Program-made: the position numbers and the translations under genes
The notes under the pieces: generated by a model
Databases searched by the model: none
The model's input: the letters and a program-made list of their open reading frames with translations, nothing else
What the model was told of the DNA's origin: nothing
In this document: one piece after another, positions 1 through 4,672 of the stretch
Layout: every line of letters begins with the position of its first letter
Numbering within the stretch: position 1 is the first letter of the stretch
Assembly: GCA_045589215.1 (NCBI GenBank)
Contig: JAZNOQ010000043.1
Coordinates: 1-6,048, forward strand
DNA: 6,048 bases
DNA from: JAZNOQ01 sp045589215
Lineage (GTDB): Bacteria; Bacillota; Clostridia; Oscillospirales; CAG-272
Direction: 5' to 3'

Positions 1-18
1 GCGAAGCGGGTGAGAGGG
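1..18 (-). repeat. Partial copy of dispersed palindromic repeat, reverse orientation
   Basis: Read on the minus strand, these bases match 4305-4322 at 17 of 18 positions (CCCTCTCACCCGCTTYGC). The window therefore appears to open inside a reverse-oriented copy of the branched repeat found at 4305-4398. A short reading frame ending at TAG (19-21) is better explained as repeat than as the end of a gene. Confidence 0.6.
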
Positions 19-26
19 TAGAGATA

Positions 27-57
27 GCGGGAGGGGATTGCCCCTCCCGCTTGTTGT
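27..57 (+). terminator. Hairpin terminator of an upstream unit
   Basis: A perfect 10-bp GC-rich stem, GCGGGAGGGG (27-36) with CCCCTCCCGC (41-50), closes an ATTG loop. One further A-T pair (26/51) extends it. A T-rich but interrupted tail (TTGTTGT) follows. It most likely ends transcription from upstream of the window. The imperfect T-tract leaves open that it is just another palindromic repeat. Confidence 0.55.
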
Positions 58-102
58 CGCTTTGTGTCAAAAAGAATTCCCGCAAAAAATCGGAAATCCC
101 CC

Positions 103-131
103 TTGACAAAAACGGCGGACGGGGGTATAAT
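103..131 (+). promoter_or_regulatory. Sigma-A promoter of tRNA-Gly
   Basis: There is a perfect -35 hexamer TTGACA (103-108) and a perfect -10 hexamer TATAAT (126-131), with a 17-bp spacer. Transcription should begin near 138, about 8 bases before the mature tRNA. This is a very strong housekeeping promoter, as expected for a stable RNA gene. Confidence 0.9.
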
Positions 132-145
132 AGGGAGCGTAAAAC

Positions 146-216
146 GCAGGTATAGCCCAGTGGTAAGGCAGCAGCTTCCCAAGCTGCGGAGGCGGGTTCG
201 ATTCCCGTTACCTGCT
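146..216 (+). tRNA. tRNA-Gly, anticodon CCC
   Basis: The cloverleaf can be drawn completely. The acceptor stem is GCAGGTA (146-152) with TACCTGC (209-215), followed by discriminator T216. The D stem is GCC (155-157) with GGC (167-169). The anticodon stem is GCAGC (171-175) with GCTGC (183-187), around loop TTCCCAA, which puts anticodon CCC at 178-180. A 4-base variable region follows. The T stem (192-196 with 204-208) closes loop TTCGATT, with one G-T pair. The anticodon reads GGG glycine codons. The 3' CCA is not encoded and must be added after transcription. The gene stands alone, between its own promoter (103-131) and terminator (257-296). Confidence 0.96.
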
Positions 217-256
217 TCCGGTCGGGGGAATGTCCCCGATCCACCTCTGTGGTGTT

Positions 257-296
257 GGTTAGCGGTTTGCTTGGTCGGCGGTCGCTAACCTTTTTT
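257..296 (+). terminator. Intrinsic terminator of tRNA-Gly
   Basis: An 8-bp stem, GGTTAGCG (257-264) with CGCTAACC (283-290), encloses an 18-base loop and is followed directly by six T residues (291-296). It closes the tRNA transcription unit about 40 bases past the mature 3' end. Confidence 0.85.
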
Positions 297-333
297 ATTT
301 CTTCGGAAAGCAAAAGATTTTCTTACCGAGCCC

Positions 334-362
334 TTGCTTTTTTTGCGCGTTCGGTGTATAAT
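334..362 (+). promoter_or_regulatory. Promoter of the hydrolase/FliB-like operon
   Basis: A perfect TATAAT -10 (357-362) lies 17 bp downstream of TTGCTT (334-339), a weak -35 that keeps only the TTG. Transcription would start near 369 and give a leader of about 50 bases before the ATG at 420. The call rests mainly on the -10 box and on the position right after the tRNA terminator. Confidence 0.65.
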
Positions 363-419
363 ACTGTATCGGACTGTGTCCGCATCCCCAAATACAGGAA
401 AACGAAAGGAGACCGCAAA

Positions 420-1196
420 ATGTCTGTAAAGATCAAGGTCTGCACCTTTAATCTCCGCACCCCCGTGGAAAAGGACGGTGTCAATTATTTCCCGAACCGC
501 AAGGGGCGCATCCTCGACGTGATACGGCGCGAGAGCCCCGACCTCATCGGCTTTCAGGAGGTCGCAGACGTGACGCGGAAATGGCTCCGCGAGGCACTCG
601 ACGGCTACGTCGTCGTCGGCTGCGGCAGAAAGAAGGACCTCTCGGGCGAAGCGATGATCGTCGCATATAAGAGAGATACCTTTGATATGGTCTCGATGGA
701 CACCTTCTGGCTCTCGACCGCACCGTCGGTTGCGGGAAGCTGCTACGGGGTTGATCAGAGTAACTGTCCGCGATGCACGACAGCCGTGGTCCTGAAGCAC
801 GACGGCGCACAGCAGCCCTTTCTGTTCCTGAATACCCACCTCGACCATAAGGGCGCGACGGCACGCCTGCTCGGTGCGGTCCAGATCCTTCAGTACATCT
901 CGGAGAAGGGGCTCCCCTTCGTCCTGACGGGCGATATGAACGCAAGTCCCGATTCGCTCGAAATGCAGGCGATCGTCGGCTGTAAGAGCCACACGGTCGT
1001 CGACATCACCGCAGGCATCGCGGGCACCTTCCACGGCTTCGGCAAATACGCGGTAAGCGAGATGCCGAAGATCGATTACATCTTCACCGATATGGAGAGC
1101 GATCCCGCGGAGTCCTACGCGGTCGAGGATATCCCCGAAAACGGTGTTTATATCTCCGACCATAACCCCGTCATCGGATTTGTGACGGTCGAATAA
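420..1196 (+). CDS. Endonuclease/exonuclease/phosphatase family hydrolase
   Basis: The 258-residue product belongs to the DNase I-like EEP superfamily, whose metal-dependent members hydrolyse phosphodiester or phosphomonoester bonds. The family signatures occur in the right order: TFN (residues 9-11), LIGFQEV with the metal-binding Glu at 47, NTHLDH with catalytic-type His 140, TGDMNA with Asp172/Asn174, KIDYIF with Asp219, and the terminal SDHNPV with Asp247/His248. The active site therefore looks intact. No signal peptide or membrane segment is seen, so it is probably cytoplasmic. The frame is open further upstream, but the ATG at 420 is chosen because AAAGGAG (405-411) sits 8 bases before it and the conserved fold begins at once. 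Its stop lies 6 bases before the FliB-like start, so the two are probably co-transcribed. The substrate cannot be told: DNA, sugar phosphate and phospholipid are all possible in this family. Confidence 0.9.
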   Translation: MSVKIKVCTFNLRTPVEKDGVNYFPNRKGRILDVIRRESPDLIGFQEVADVTRKWLREALDGYVVVGCGRKKDLSGEAMIVAYKRDTFDMVSMDTFWLSTAPSVAGSCYGVDQSNCPRCTTAVVLKHDGAQQPFLFLNTHLDHKGATARLLGAVQILQYISEKGLPFVLTGDMNASPDSLEMQAIVGCKSHTVVDITAGIAGTFHGFGKYAVSEMPKIDYIFTDMESDPAESYAVEDIPENGVYISDHNPVIGFVTVE

Positions 1197-1202
1197 AAGA
1201 CC

Positions 1203-2135
1203 TTGCAGTACGTTTATCCGAGCTATTATCCGAGCTTTGCCTGCATCAAGGGCGCGTGCCGCCATAGCTGCTGCATCGGCTGGGAGATCGACGTCGACGG
1301 CGACGCACTCGCCCGCTACGACGCGGAAACAGGAGACGTCGGTGAGCGTCTCCGCGCCGCAATCGAAAGGGACGGCACACCGCATTTTATCCTCACAAAG
1401 GACGAGCGCTGTCCTTTTCTGAACAGAGAGGGGCTGTGCGACCTCATCCTCGCACGCGGCGAAGGCGCACTGTGCGATATCTGTCGCGAGCATCCGCGCT
1501 TTCATAACGAGCTGCCCGGGCGGCTCGAGAGCGGTCTCGGACTTTCGTGTGAGGCGGCGGCAGAGCTGATCCTCGGTACGGAGGAGCGCGTGACGCTTGT
1601 GGGACTTGACGGCACCCCGAATGATGACGAGATCCTTCGCCTCCGCGACGAGGCGATCGAAGCTCTGCAGGAGCGCGACCGACCGATCGACCTGCGCCTT
1701 TCGGCGCTTCTTTCGCGCTATGGCGCGTCCGTTCCGACCTATGACTGCGCCGCGTGGACCGAGCTTCTTCTCTCCCTCGAATGCCTCGACCCCGCGTGGA
1801 CCGATCTGATCCGCCGCCTCAAGGAACGCGGCGACGCACTCGATTTTTCTGCGTTTGACGCGCACGTGAAGGAGCATGAGACCGAGTACGAGCAGCTCCT
1901 CGTCTATCTCGTCTACCGCTATACGGCGAATGCGTTTGACGAAGCGGAGGCTGTGGAGACCCTGCGCTTTGCCGCCTTTTCGTACCGTCTCCTCCATGCA
2001 CTCGGCGCCCTGCTTTTCACAGAACAGGGCAGATCCGATTTCACGGACCGCGTCGAGCTCGTGCGGCTCTTTTCCTCCGAGATCGAATACTGCGAGGAAA
2101 ACGTCGAACGGATCACCGACTTTTTACGCATATAA
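1203..2135 (+). CDS. FliB-like flagellin lysine-N-methylase family protein
   Basis: The 310-residue product starts with the YPSYY...F.C....C...CC.GWEID pattern of the FliB (flagellin lysine N-methylase) family. Cys14, Cys19, Cys23 and Cys24 form the first cluster. A second set follows at Cys70, Cys79, Cys91, Cys94 (CDICREHPRF) and Cys116. In the family these cysteines bind an iron-sulfur cluster, and Salmonella FliB methylates lysines of flagellin. The C-terminal half is helical-looking and variable. The start is TTG at 1203, the only possible one: an in-frame TAA (the stop of the upstream gene) lies three codons back, and the conserved YPSYY begins at residue 5. There is no clear Shine-Dalgarno sequence, so translation probably depends on coupling to the upstream gene. 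No flagellin or other motility gene is in the window, so the true target may differ. The family assignment is strong; the substrate is not known. Confidence 0.85.
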   Translation: MQYVYPSYYPSFACIKGACRHSCCIGWEIDVDGDALARYDAETGDVGERLRAAIERDGTPHFILTKDERCPFLNREGLCDLILARGEGALCDICREHPRFHNELPGRLESGLGLSCEAAAELILGTEERVTLVGLDGTPNDDEILRLRDEAIEALQERDRPIDLRLSALLSRYGASVPTYDCAAWTELLLSLECLDPAWTDLIRRLKERGDALDFSAFDAHVKEHETEYEQLLVYLVYRYTANAFDEAEAVETLRFAAFSYRLLHALGALLFTEQGRSDFTDRVELVRLFSSEIEYCEENVERITDFLRI

Positions 2136-2178
2136 CGCGAAAGCGATCATAGCCCCTTTTCAAAGGTTTTTGAAGATT

Positions 2179-2210
2179 CCTAAGAAACTTTTTGCAAAAA
2201 GTTTCTTAGG
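2179..2210. repeat. Perfect 32-bp palindrome upstream of prfC
   Basis: CCTAAGAAACTTTTTG (2179-2194) is followed immediately by its exact reverse complement (2195-2210). As RNA it would form a long hairpin with a tiny loop. No T-tract follows, so it is not a classic terminator, although a weaker CCTTT/AAAGG hairpin followed by TTTTT sits just before it (2155-2171). The combination resembles, from memory, intergenic repeats scattered in clostridial genomes. It may stop transcription from the operon upstream or be a mobile palindromic repeat. Confidence 0.75.
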
Positions 2211-2233
2211 CGGGGCGTGGGGCAGAGCCCCGC
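2210..2233. repeat. GC-rich hairpin with two alternative pairings
   Basis: GCGGGGC (2210-2216) can pair with GCCCCGC (2227-2233), or alternatively GGGGC (2219-2223) can pair with GCCCC (2227-2231) around an AGA loop. The two share the same 3' arm and exclude each other. The element abuts the 32-bp palindrome and ends about 30 bases before the prfC start. It may belong to the same repeat unit. Confidence 0.5.
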
Positions 2234-2264
2234 AACACATTACAAGAAAAAGAGGAATTACAGC

Positions 2265-3857
2265 GTGAGTGAACTGTTAGAAGAAATCAATAAGCGCCGC
2301 ACGTTTGCGATCATATCACACCCCGACGCGGGTAAAACGACACTGACCGAGAAGCTCCTTCTGTACGGAGGCGCGATCCAATCGGCAGGCTCGGTCAAGG
2401 GCAAGGCGAGCGACCGCCACGCGGTCTCCGACTGGATGGAGATCGAAAAGCAGAGAGGTATCTCGATCACGTCGTCGGTGATGCAGTTCCGCTACGATGG
2501 CTACTGCATCAATATTCTCGATACCCCCGGACACCAGGACTTCTCCGAGGACACCTACCGCACGCTTATGGCGGCGGACAGCGCGGTGATGGTCATTGAC
2601 GCCGCGAAGGGCATCGAGCCGCAGACGAGAAAGCTCTTCCACGTCTGCTCGATGCGCGATATCCCGATCTTCACCTTCATCAATAAGCTCGACCGCGAGG
2701 CGCAGGATCCCTTCGACCTTCTCGACGAGCTTGAGAGGGAATTCGGCATCGGCACCTATCCGATGAATTGGCCGATCGGATGCGGCGTGAATTTCCGCGG
2801 CGTGTACGACCGAGAGAAGCGGAGCATTCTCGCGTTCGATGACTTCCACGCAGGCAGACGCCGCCTTGAAGCGATCAAGTGCGACATCAGCGACACCGAG
2901 CAGCTTGACCGCCTGATCGGGGAAAGCGCAAGGGAGCAGCTCGTCGACGAGATCGAGCTTCTCGACGGCGCAAGCTACGACTTCGACCTCCAGAAGGTAC
3001 GCCATGGCAAGCTTTCGCCCGTGTTCTTCGGCTCGGCACTCAATAACTTCGGCGTTGAGCCCTTCCTCGAGAGCTTCCTCAAAATGACCACCGCCCCGCT
3101 TGCACGCGAGACCGAGGAGGGAACGGTCGATCCCGTCCGTGACGGCTTCTCGGCGTTCGTCTTTAAGATCCAGGCGAATATGAACAAGGCACACCGCGAC
3201 AGAATTGCCTTTCTGCGCATCTGCTCGGGCAAATTTGAGCGCGGCACCGAATATTACCACGTGCAGGGTGGGAAAAAGCTCCGTCTCTCACAGCCTCAGC
3301 AGATGATGGCGCAGGAGAGAGAGGTCATCGACGAGGCGTATGCAGGGGATATCATCGGCATCTTCGACCCCGGCATCTTTTCGATCGGTGACACGGTCTG
3401 CGATCCCTCGATGAAGGTGCGCTTTGCGGGCATCCCGACCTTCGCACCCGAGCATTTTGCCGTGATCGAGCAGGTCGATTCGATGAAGCGTAAGCAGTTC
3501 GCGAAGGGTATGATGCAGATCGCACAGGAGGGCGCGATCCAGATCTTCACGCTCCCCGGCGCGGGTATGGAGCGCGTGGTCGTCGGCGTTGTCGGAGTCC
3601 TGCAGTTCGAGGTGCTTGAGCATCGTATGAAGACCGAGTACGGCGTGGATTATATCAAGCGCGATCTGCCGCACGAGGAGATCAAGCGTGTGAGAGCCTC
3701 CGAGACACCGCTCGAGCGTCTCACCCTGACCACCGATACGATGTGGGTGAAGGACTTCCGCGATCGCGATCTTTTGATCTTCCCGGGAACGTGGGCGATC
3801 AATTGGGCGTACGATAAGAATCCCGGGCTTGAGCTTGGCGGCTTCGACGCAGACTAA
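2265..3857 (+). CDS. prfC: Peptide chain release factor 3 (RF3), translational GTPase
   Basis: The 530-residue product matches RF3 along its whole length (the E. coli protein is about 529). RF3 is a ribosome-bound GTPase that helps remove class I release factors after peptide release. The G motifs are complete: G1 SHPDAGKTT (residues 18-26), switch RGISIT (64-69), G3 DTPGHQDFS (86-94), G4 NKLD (140-143) and a G5-like GSAL (256-259). Elongation-factor-type beta-barrel and C-terminal RF3 domains follow. The stretch SDWMEIEKQRGISIT is typical of RF3 rather than EF-G. The start is taken as GTG 2265: AGAGGAA (2251-2257) lies 7 bases upstream, and family homology begins at ELLEEINKRRTF. An earlier in-frame GTG at 2217 lies inside the hairpin repeat and is unlikely. 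No good promoter is visible just upstream, so it may be read from further back or from a weak site. Confidence 0.95.
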   Translation: MSELLEEINKRRTFAIISHPDAGKTTLTEKLLLYGGAIQSAGSVKGKASDRHAVSDWMEIEKQRGISITSSVMQFRYDGYCINILDTPGHQDFSEDTYRTLMAADSAVMVIDAAKGIEPQTRKLFHVCSMRDIPIFTFINKLDREAQDPFDLLDELEREFGIGTYPMNWPIGCGVNFRGVYDREKRSILAFDDFHAGRRRLEAIKCDISDTEQLDRLIGESAREQLVDEIELLDGASYDFDLQKVRHGKLSPVFFGSALNNFGVEPFLESFLKMTTAPLARETEEGTVDPVRDGFSAFVFKIQANMNKAHRDRIAFLRICSGKFERGTEYYHVQGGKKLRLSQPQQMMAQEREVIDEAYAGDIIGIFDPGIFSIGDTVCDPSMKVRFAGIPTFAPEHFAVIEQVDSMKRKQFAKGMMQIAQEGAIQIFTLPGAGMERVVVGVVGVLQFEVLEHRMKTEYGVDYIKRDLPHEEIKRVRASETPLERLTLTTDTMWVKDFRDRDLLIFPGTWAINWAYDKNPGLELGGFDAD

Positions 3858-3930
3858 AGCGTTTCACGTCCCCGCCCTACGAGGTTTTTCGGTTTCATTG
3901 TAGGGAGGTTCCTCCGCAGAGCGATTTCAT

Positions 3931-4008
3931 GTATATATATCCCCCAAAAACCGCGCGAAGCGCGTTCCCGTTCCCGCAATCCTCTGCGGGGACGGGGTTT
4001 CTATATAT
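3931..4008. repeat. Multi-hairpin element with AT outer stem; possible prfC terminator
   Basis: An outer AT stem, ATATATA (3933-3939) with TATATAT (4002-4008), encloses two hairpins. The first is CGCGC-GAA-GCGCG (3952-3964). The second is a 12-bp stem with one G-T pair (3967-3978 with 3985-3996) around loop ATCCTC. The second could stall polymerase after prfC, but only GTTTC follows it. The branched layout resembles the other composite elements in this window. Confidence 0.5.
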
Positions 4009-4015
4009 TGCTTCT

Positions 4016-4045
4016 CTCTGCTTCGCTTCGCTCTGCTTTGCTTTG
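4016..4045. repeat. Tandem pentamer run (CTYYG)6
   Basis: Six consecutive 5-base units read CTCTG CTTCG CTTCG CTCTG CTTTG CTTTG, differing only at their third and fourth bases (always pyrimidines). It is a degenerate short tandem repeat in non-coding DNA. Confidence 0.7.
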
Positions 4046-4051
4046 CTAAGT

Positions 4052-4075
4052 GGGGGAGGTACCCCCCGGAGGTAC
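4052..4075. repeat. GGGGG/CCCCC hairpin plus GGAGGTAC direct repeat
   Basis: GGGGG (4052-4056) and CCCCC (4062-4066) flank loop AGGTA. The octamer GGAGGTAC occurs at 4055-4062 and again at 4068-4075, spaced 13 bases start to start. No function can be assigned. Confidence 0.5.
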
Positions 4076-4128
4076 TGCTTTTTCTTATATGCTACGCTTT
4101 TCCTACACCTTTATTATACATAAACGGC

Positions 4129-4165
4129 TGTCTCATACCGTCTCACCCTGTCTCACATTGTCTCA
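4129..4165. repeat. Four YGTCTCA direct repeats, exact 10-bp period
   Basis: TGTCTCA at 4129, CGTCTCA at 4139, TGTCTCA at 4149 and TGTCTCA at 4159 are each separated by three variable bases. The period is close to one DNA helical turn, so all copies would face the same side. The same heptamer forms the arms of the terminator at 5760-5793. Confidence 0.75.
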
Positions 4166-4205
4166 ATTTCGGAAGAGTTTTTTCGGGATTTGTTCCTCCC
4201 GAAAA

Positions 4206-4233
4206 GCGGACAGTCCGGGAGGCCTGTCCCTAC
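4206..4233 (-). repeat. GTAGGG-headed hairpin repeat, reverse orientation
   Basis: On the minus strand the unit begins GTAGGGACAG and ends CTGTCCGC. GGACAG (4208-4213) pairs with CTGTCC (4224-4229). It shares the GTAGGG head and the CCG-type end with the forward units at 3900, 4254 and 4413. Confidence 0.55.
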
Positions 4234-4253
4234 AGGGTGGTCGGAATTTCTTC

Positions 4254-4290
4254 GTAGGGGAGGAGAAACGCCTCCCTCGGGTCGCCGAGG
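4254..4290 (+). repeat. GTAGGG-headed hairpin repeat followed by CCTCGG hairpin
   Basis: GTAGGGG opens the unit. GGGAGG (4258-4263) pairs with CCTCCC (4271-4276) around a 7-base loop. A second small stem, CCTCGG (4275-4280) with CCGAGG (4285-4290), overlaps the end of the first, so the two may alternate. Confidence 0.5.
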
Positions 4291-4304
4291 ACGCGCGACG
4301 CTTG

Positions 4305-4398
4305 CCCTCTCACCCGCTTTGCGGGAGCTCTCCCAAAGGGAGAGCCTCGTGAAAGCCTCCCCCATCGGGGGAGGTGCCGAGGAACGAGGCGGAGAGGG
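4305..4398. repeat. Branched 94-nt dispersed inverted repeat
   Basis: An outer stem, CCCTCTC (4305-4311) with GAGAGGG (4392-4398), encloses three arms. Arm one is CCCGC-TTT-GCGGG (4313-4325). Arm two is GCTCTCCC-AAA-GGGAGAGC (4327-4345). Arm three is GCCTCGT (4344-4350) with ACGAGGC (4384-4390), enclosing CCTCCCCC-ATC-GGGGGAGG (4356-4374). The layout is tRNA-like in branching, but nothing resembles a tRNA sequence. A partial copy lies at 1-18 in reverse, and a diverged partial copy probably lies at the window end. It is probably a non-autonomous dispersed repeat. Confidence 0.7.
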
Positions 4399-4412
4399 TT
4401 TCGGTTTCCTTT

Positions 4413-4437
4413 GTAGGGGCGAACTGCGTTCGCCCGC
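4413..4437 (+). repeat. GTAGGG-headed hairpin repeat
   Basis: GTAGGGG opens the unit. GGGCGAAC (4417-4424) pairs perfectly with GTTCGCCC (4428-4435) around a TGC loop. It is the cleanest copy of this small repeat family in the window. Confidence 0.6.
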
Positions 4438-4475
4438 AGGTGAGACCCACGACAGCCCGCATATTCCGTCCCCCC

Positions 4476-4504
4476 TTGACAACTGCGGGAATATATGGTA
4501 AAAT
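4476..4504 (+). promoter_or_regulatory. Sigma-A promoter for leader RNA and lipoprotein gene
   Basis: There is a perfect -35 TTGACA (4476-4481), a 17-bp spacer and -10 TAAAAT (4499-4504). Transcription should begin near 4511. Its first 115 bases run into the terminator at 4589-4625, before the lipoprotein start at 4673. The context CCCCCTTGACAA is shared with the tRNA-Gly promoter. Confidence 0.85.
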
Positions 4505-4510
4505 AGAACC

Positions 4511-4625
4511 GTAGAGAGAAGGCTCCGCCCGAACGAGTGGTTCCGCGCCCGACTTTCGACTGTCAAGTAACGTCAAAATTTGAGTAGTGCACGGACCCTT
4601 TTGTCAGGGGATCCGTGCGCTTTTT
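4511..4625 (+). ncRNA. Candidate attenuator leader or small RNA
   Basis: A strong promoter and a T-tailed terminator bracket about 115 bases with no recognisable gene. Visible local pairings are GGC/GCC (4521-4529) and GAAC/GTTC (4531-4543). GGTTCCGCGC (4539-4548 region) could pair imperfectly, about 8 of 10 positions, with the 5' terminator arm GCACGGACCC (4589-4598), which would act as an antiterminator. A GAGTGGTTCCGCG stretch recalls the T-box core, but the expected Stem I and the conserved UGGNACC bulge are missing. I recognise no riboswitch class. It could equally be an independent small RNA, with lipoprotein mRNA arising by read-through. Confidence 0.35.
4589..4625 (+). terminator. Intrinsic terminator in the lipoprotein leader
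   Basis: GCACGGA (4589-4595) pairs with TCCGTGC (4612-4618). An inner CCCT/AGGG pairing (4596-4599 with 4606-4609) extends the stem after a 2-base bulge, and GC plus five T residues follow (4621-4625). It lies between the promoter and the lipoprotein start, so transcripts must read through it to express the gene. Confidence 0.75.
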
Positions 4626-4628
4626 GCA

Positions 4629-4664
4629 TTCAGAACCGCTTTCAGAACCGCCTTTCGAAAGGAG
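4629..4664 (+). promoter_or_regulatory. 12-bp tandem duplication and palindrome over the ribosome site
   Basis: TTCAGAACCGC occurs at 4629-4639 and again at 4641-4651. The second copy runs into the palindrome CCTTTCGAAAGG (4651-4662), whose right arm is part of the Shine-Dalgarno sequence AAAGGAG (4658-4664). Pairing would partly hide the ribosome site of the lipoprotein gene. The stem is short, so any effect is uncertain. Confidence 0.45.
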
Positions 4665-4672
4665 AAACGCTT

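Larger units (their letters stand above)
3858..4475. other. Gene-poor repeat-rich intergenic region
   Basis: About 620 bases separate prfC from the next promoter. The reading frames here are short, cross obvious palindromes, and lack ribosome sites or recognisable domains. The stretch is instead filled with inverted and direct repeats, listed separately: hairpins at 3900-3917, 3931-4008, 4052-4066, 4206-4233, 4254-4276, 4275-4290, 4305-4398 and 4413-4435, a pentamer run at 4016-4045, and 10-bp-spaced repeats at 4129-4165. No clean T-tailed terminator for prfC was found. The hairpin at 3966-3997, followed by GTTTC, is the best candidate. Confidence 0.75.

Noticed and set aside
1..21. End of an upstream coding sequence (six codons then TAG)
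   Set aside because: The bases match a dispersed repeat on the minus strand at 17 of 18 positions, which explains them better.
285..1997. Long minus-strand open frame of 570 codons opposite the hydrolase and FliB-like genes
   Set aside because: It is the antisense shadow of two clear + strand genes with intact family motifs, and its own translation shows no recognisable domain. GC-rich codon use leaves the opposite strand open.
2316..3260. Minus-strand open frame of 314 codons inside prfC
   Set aside because: It is antisense to the conserved GTPase domain of RF3, with no ribosome site or motif.
4081..4125. Possible promoter (TATTAT/TTATAC boxes near 4112-4119)
   Set aside because: No acceptable -35 hexamer lies 16-18 bp upstream, and no gene follows within reach.
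4485..4510. Purine-riboswitch-like ATATGG stretch
   Set aside because: It overlaps the promoter -10 region and lacks the required GTTTCTACC segment and flanking helices.
4050..4566. Several overlapping 64-137 codon open frames on both strands in the repeat region
   Set aside because: They run across palindromes and low-complexity repeats, lack ribosome sites and domains, and their peptides simply mirror the repeats.
4537..4587. Possible 16-codon leader peptide (GTG start, TAG just before the terminator)
   Set aside because: The nearest purine-rich stretch is about 15 bases upstream, too far for a ribosome site, and no run of regulatory codons is present.
4511..4590. T-box riboswitch core (GAGTGGTTCCGCG)
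   Set aside because: Only about 27 bases of transcript precede it, so no Stem I or specifier loop can form. The conserved A of the UGGNACC bulge is replaced, and the expected 3' antiterminator arm is missing.
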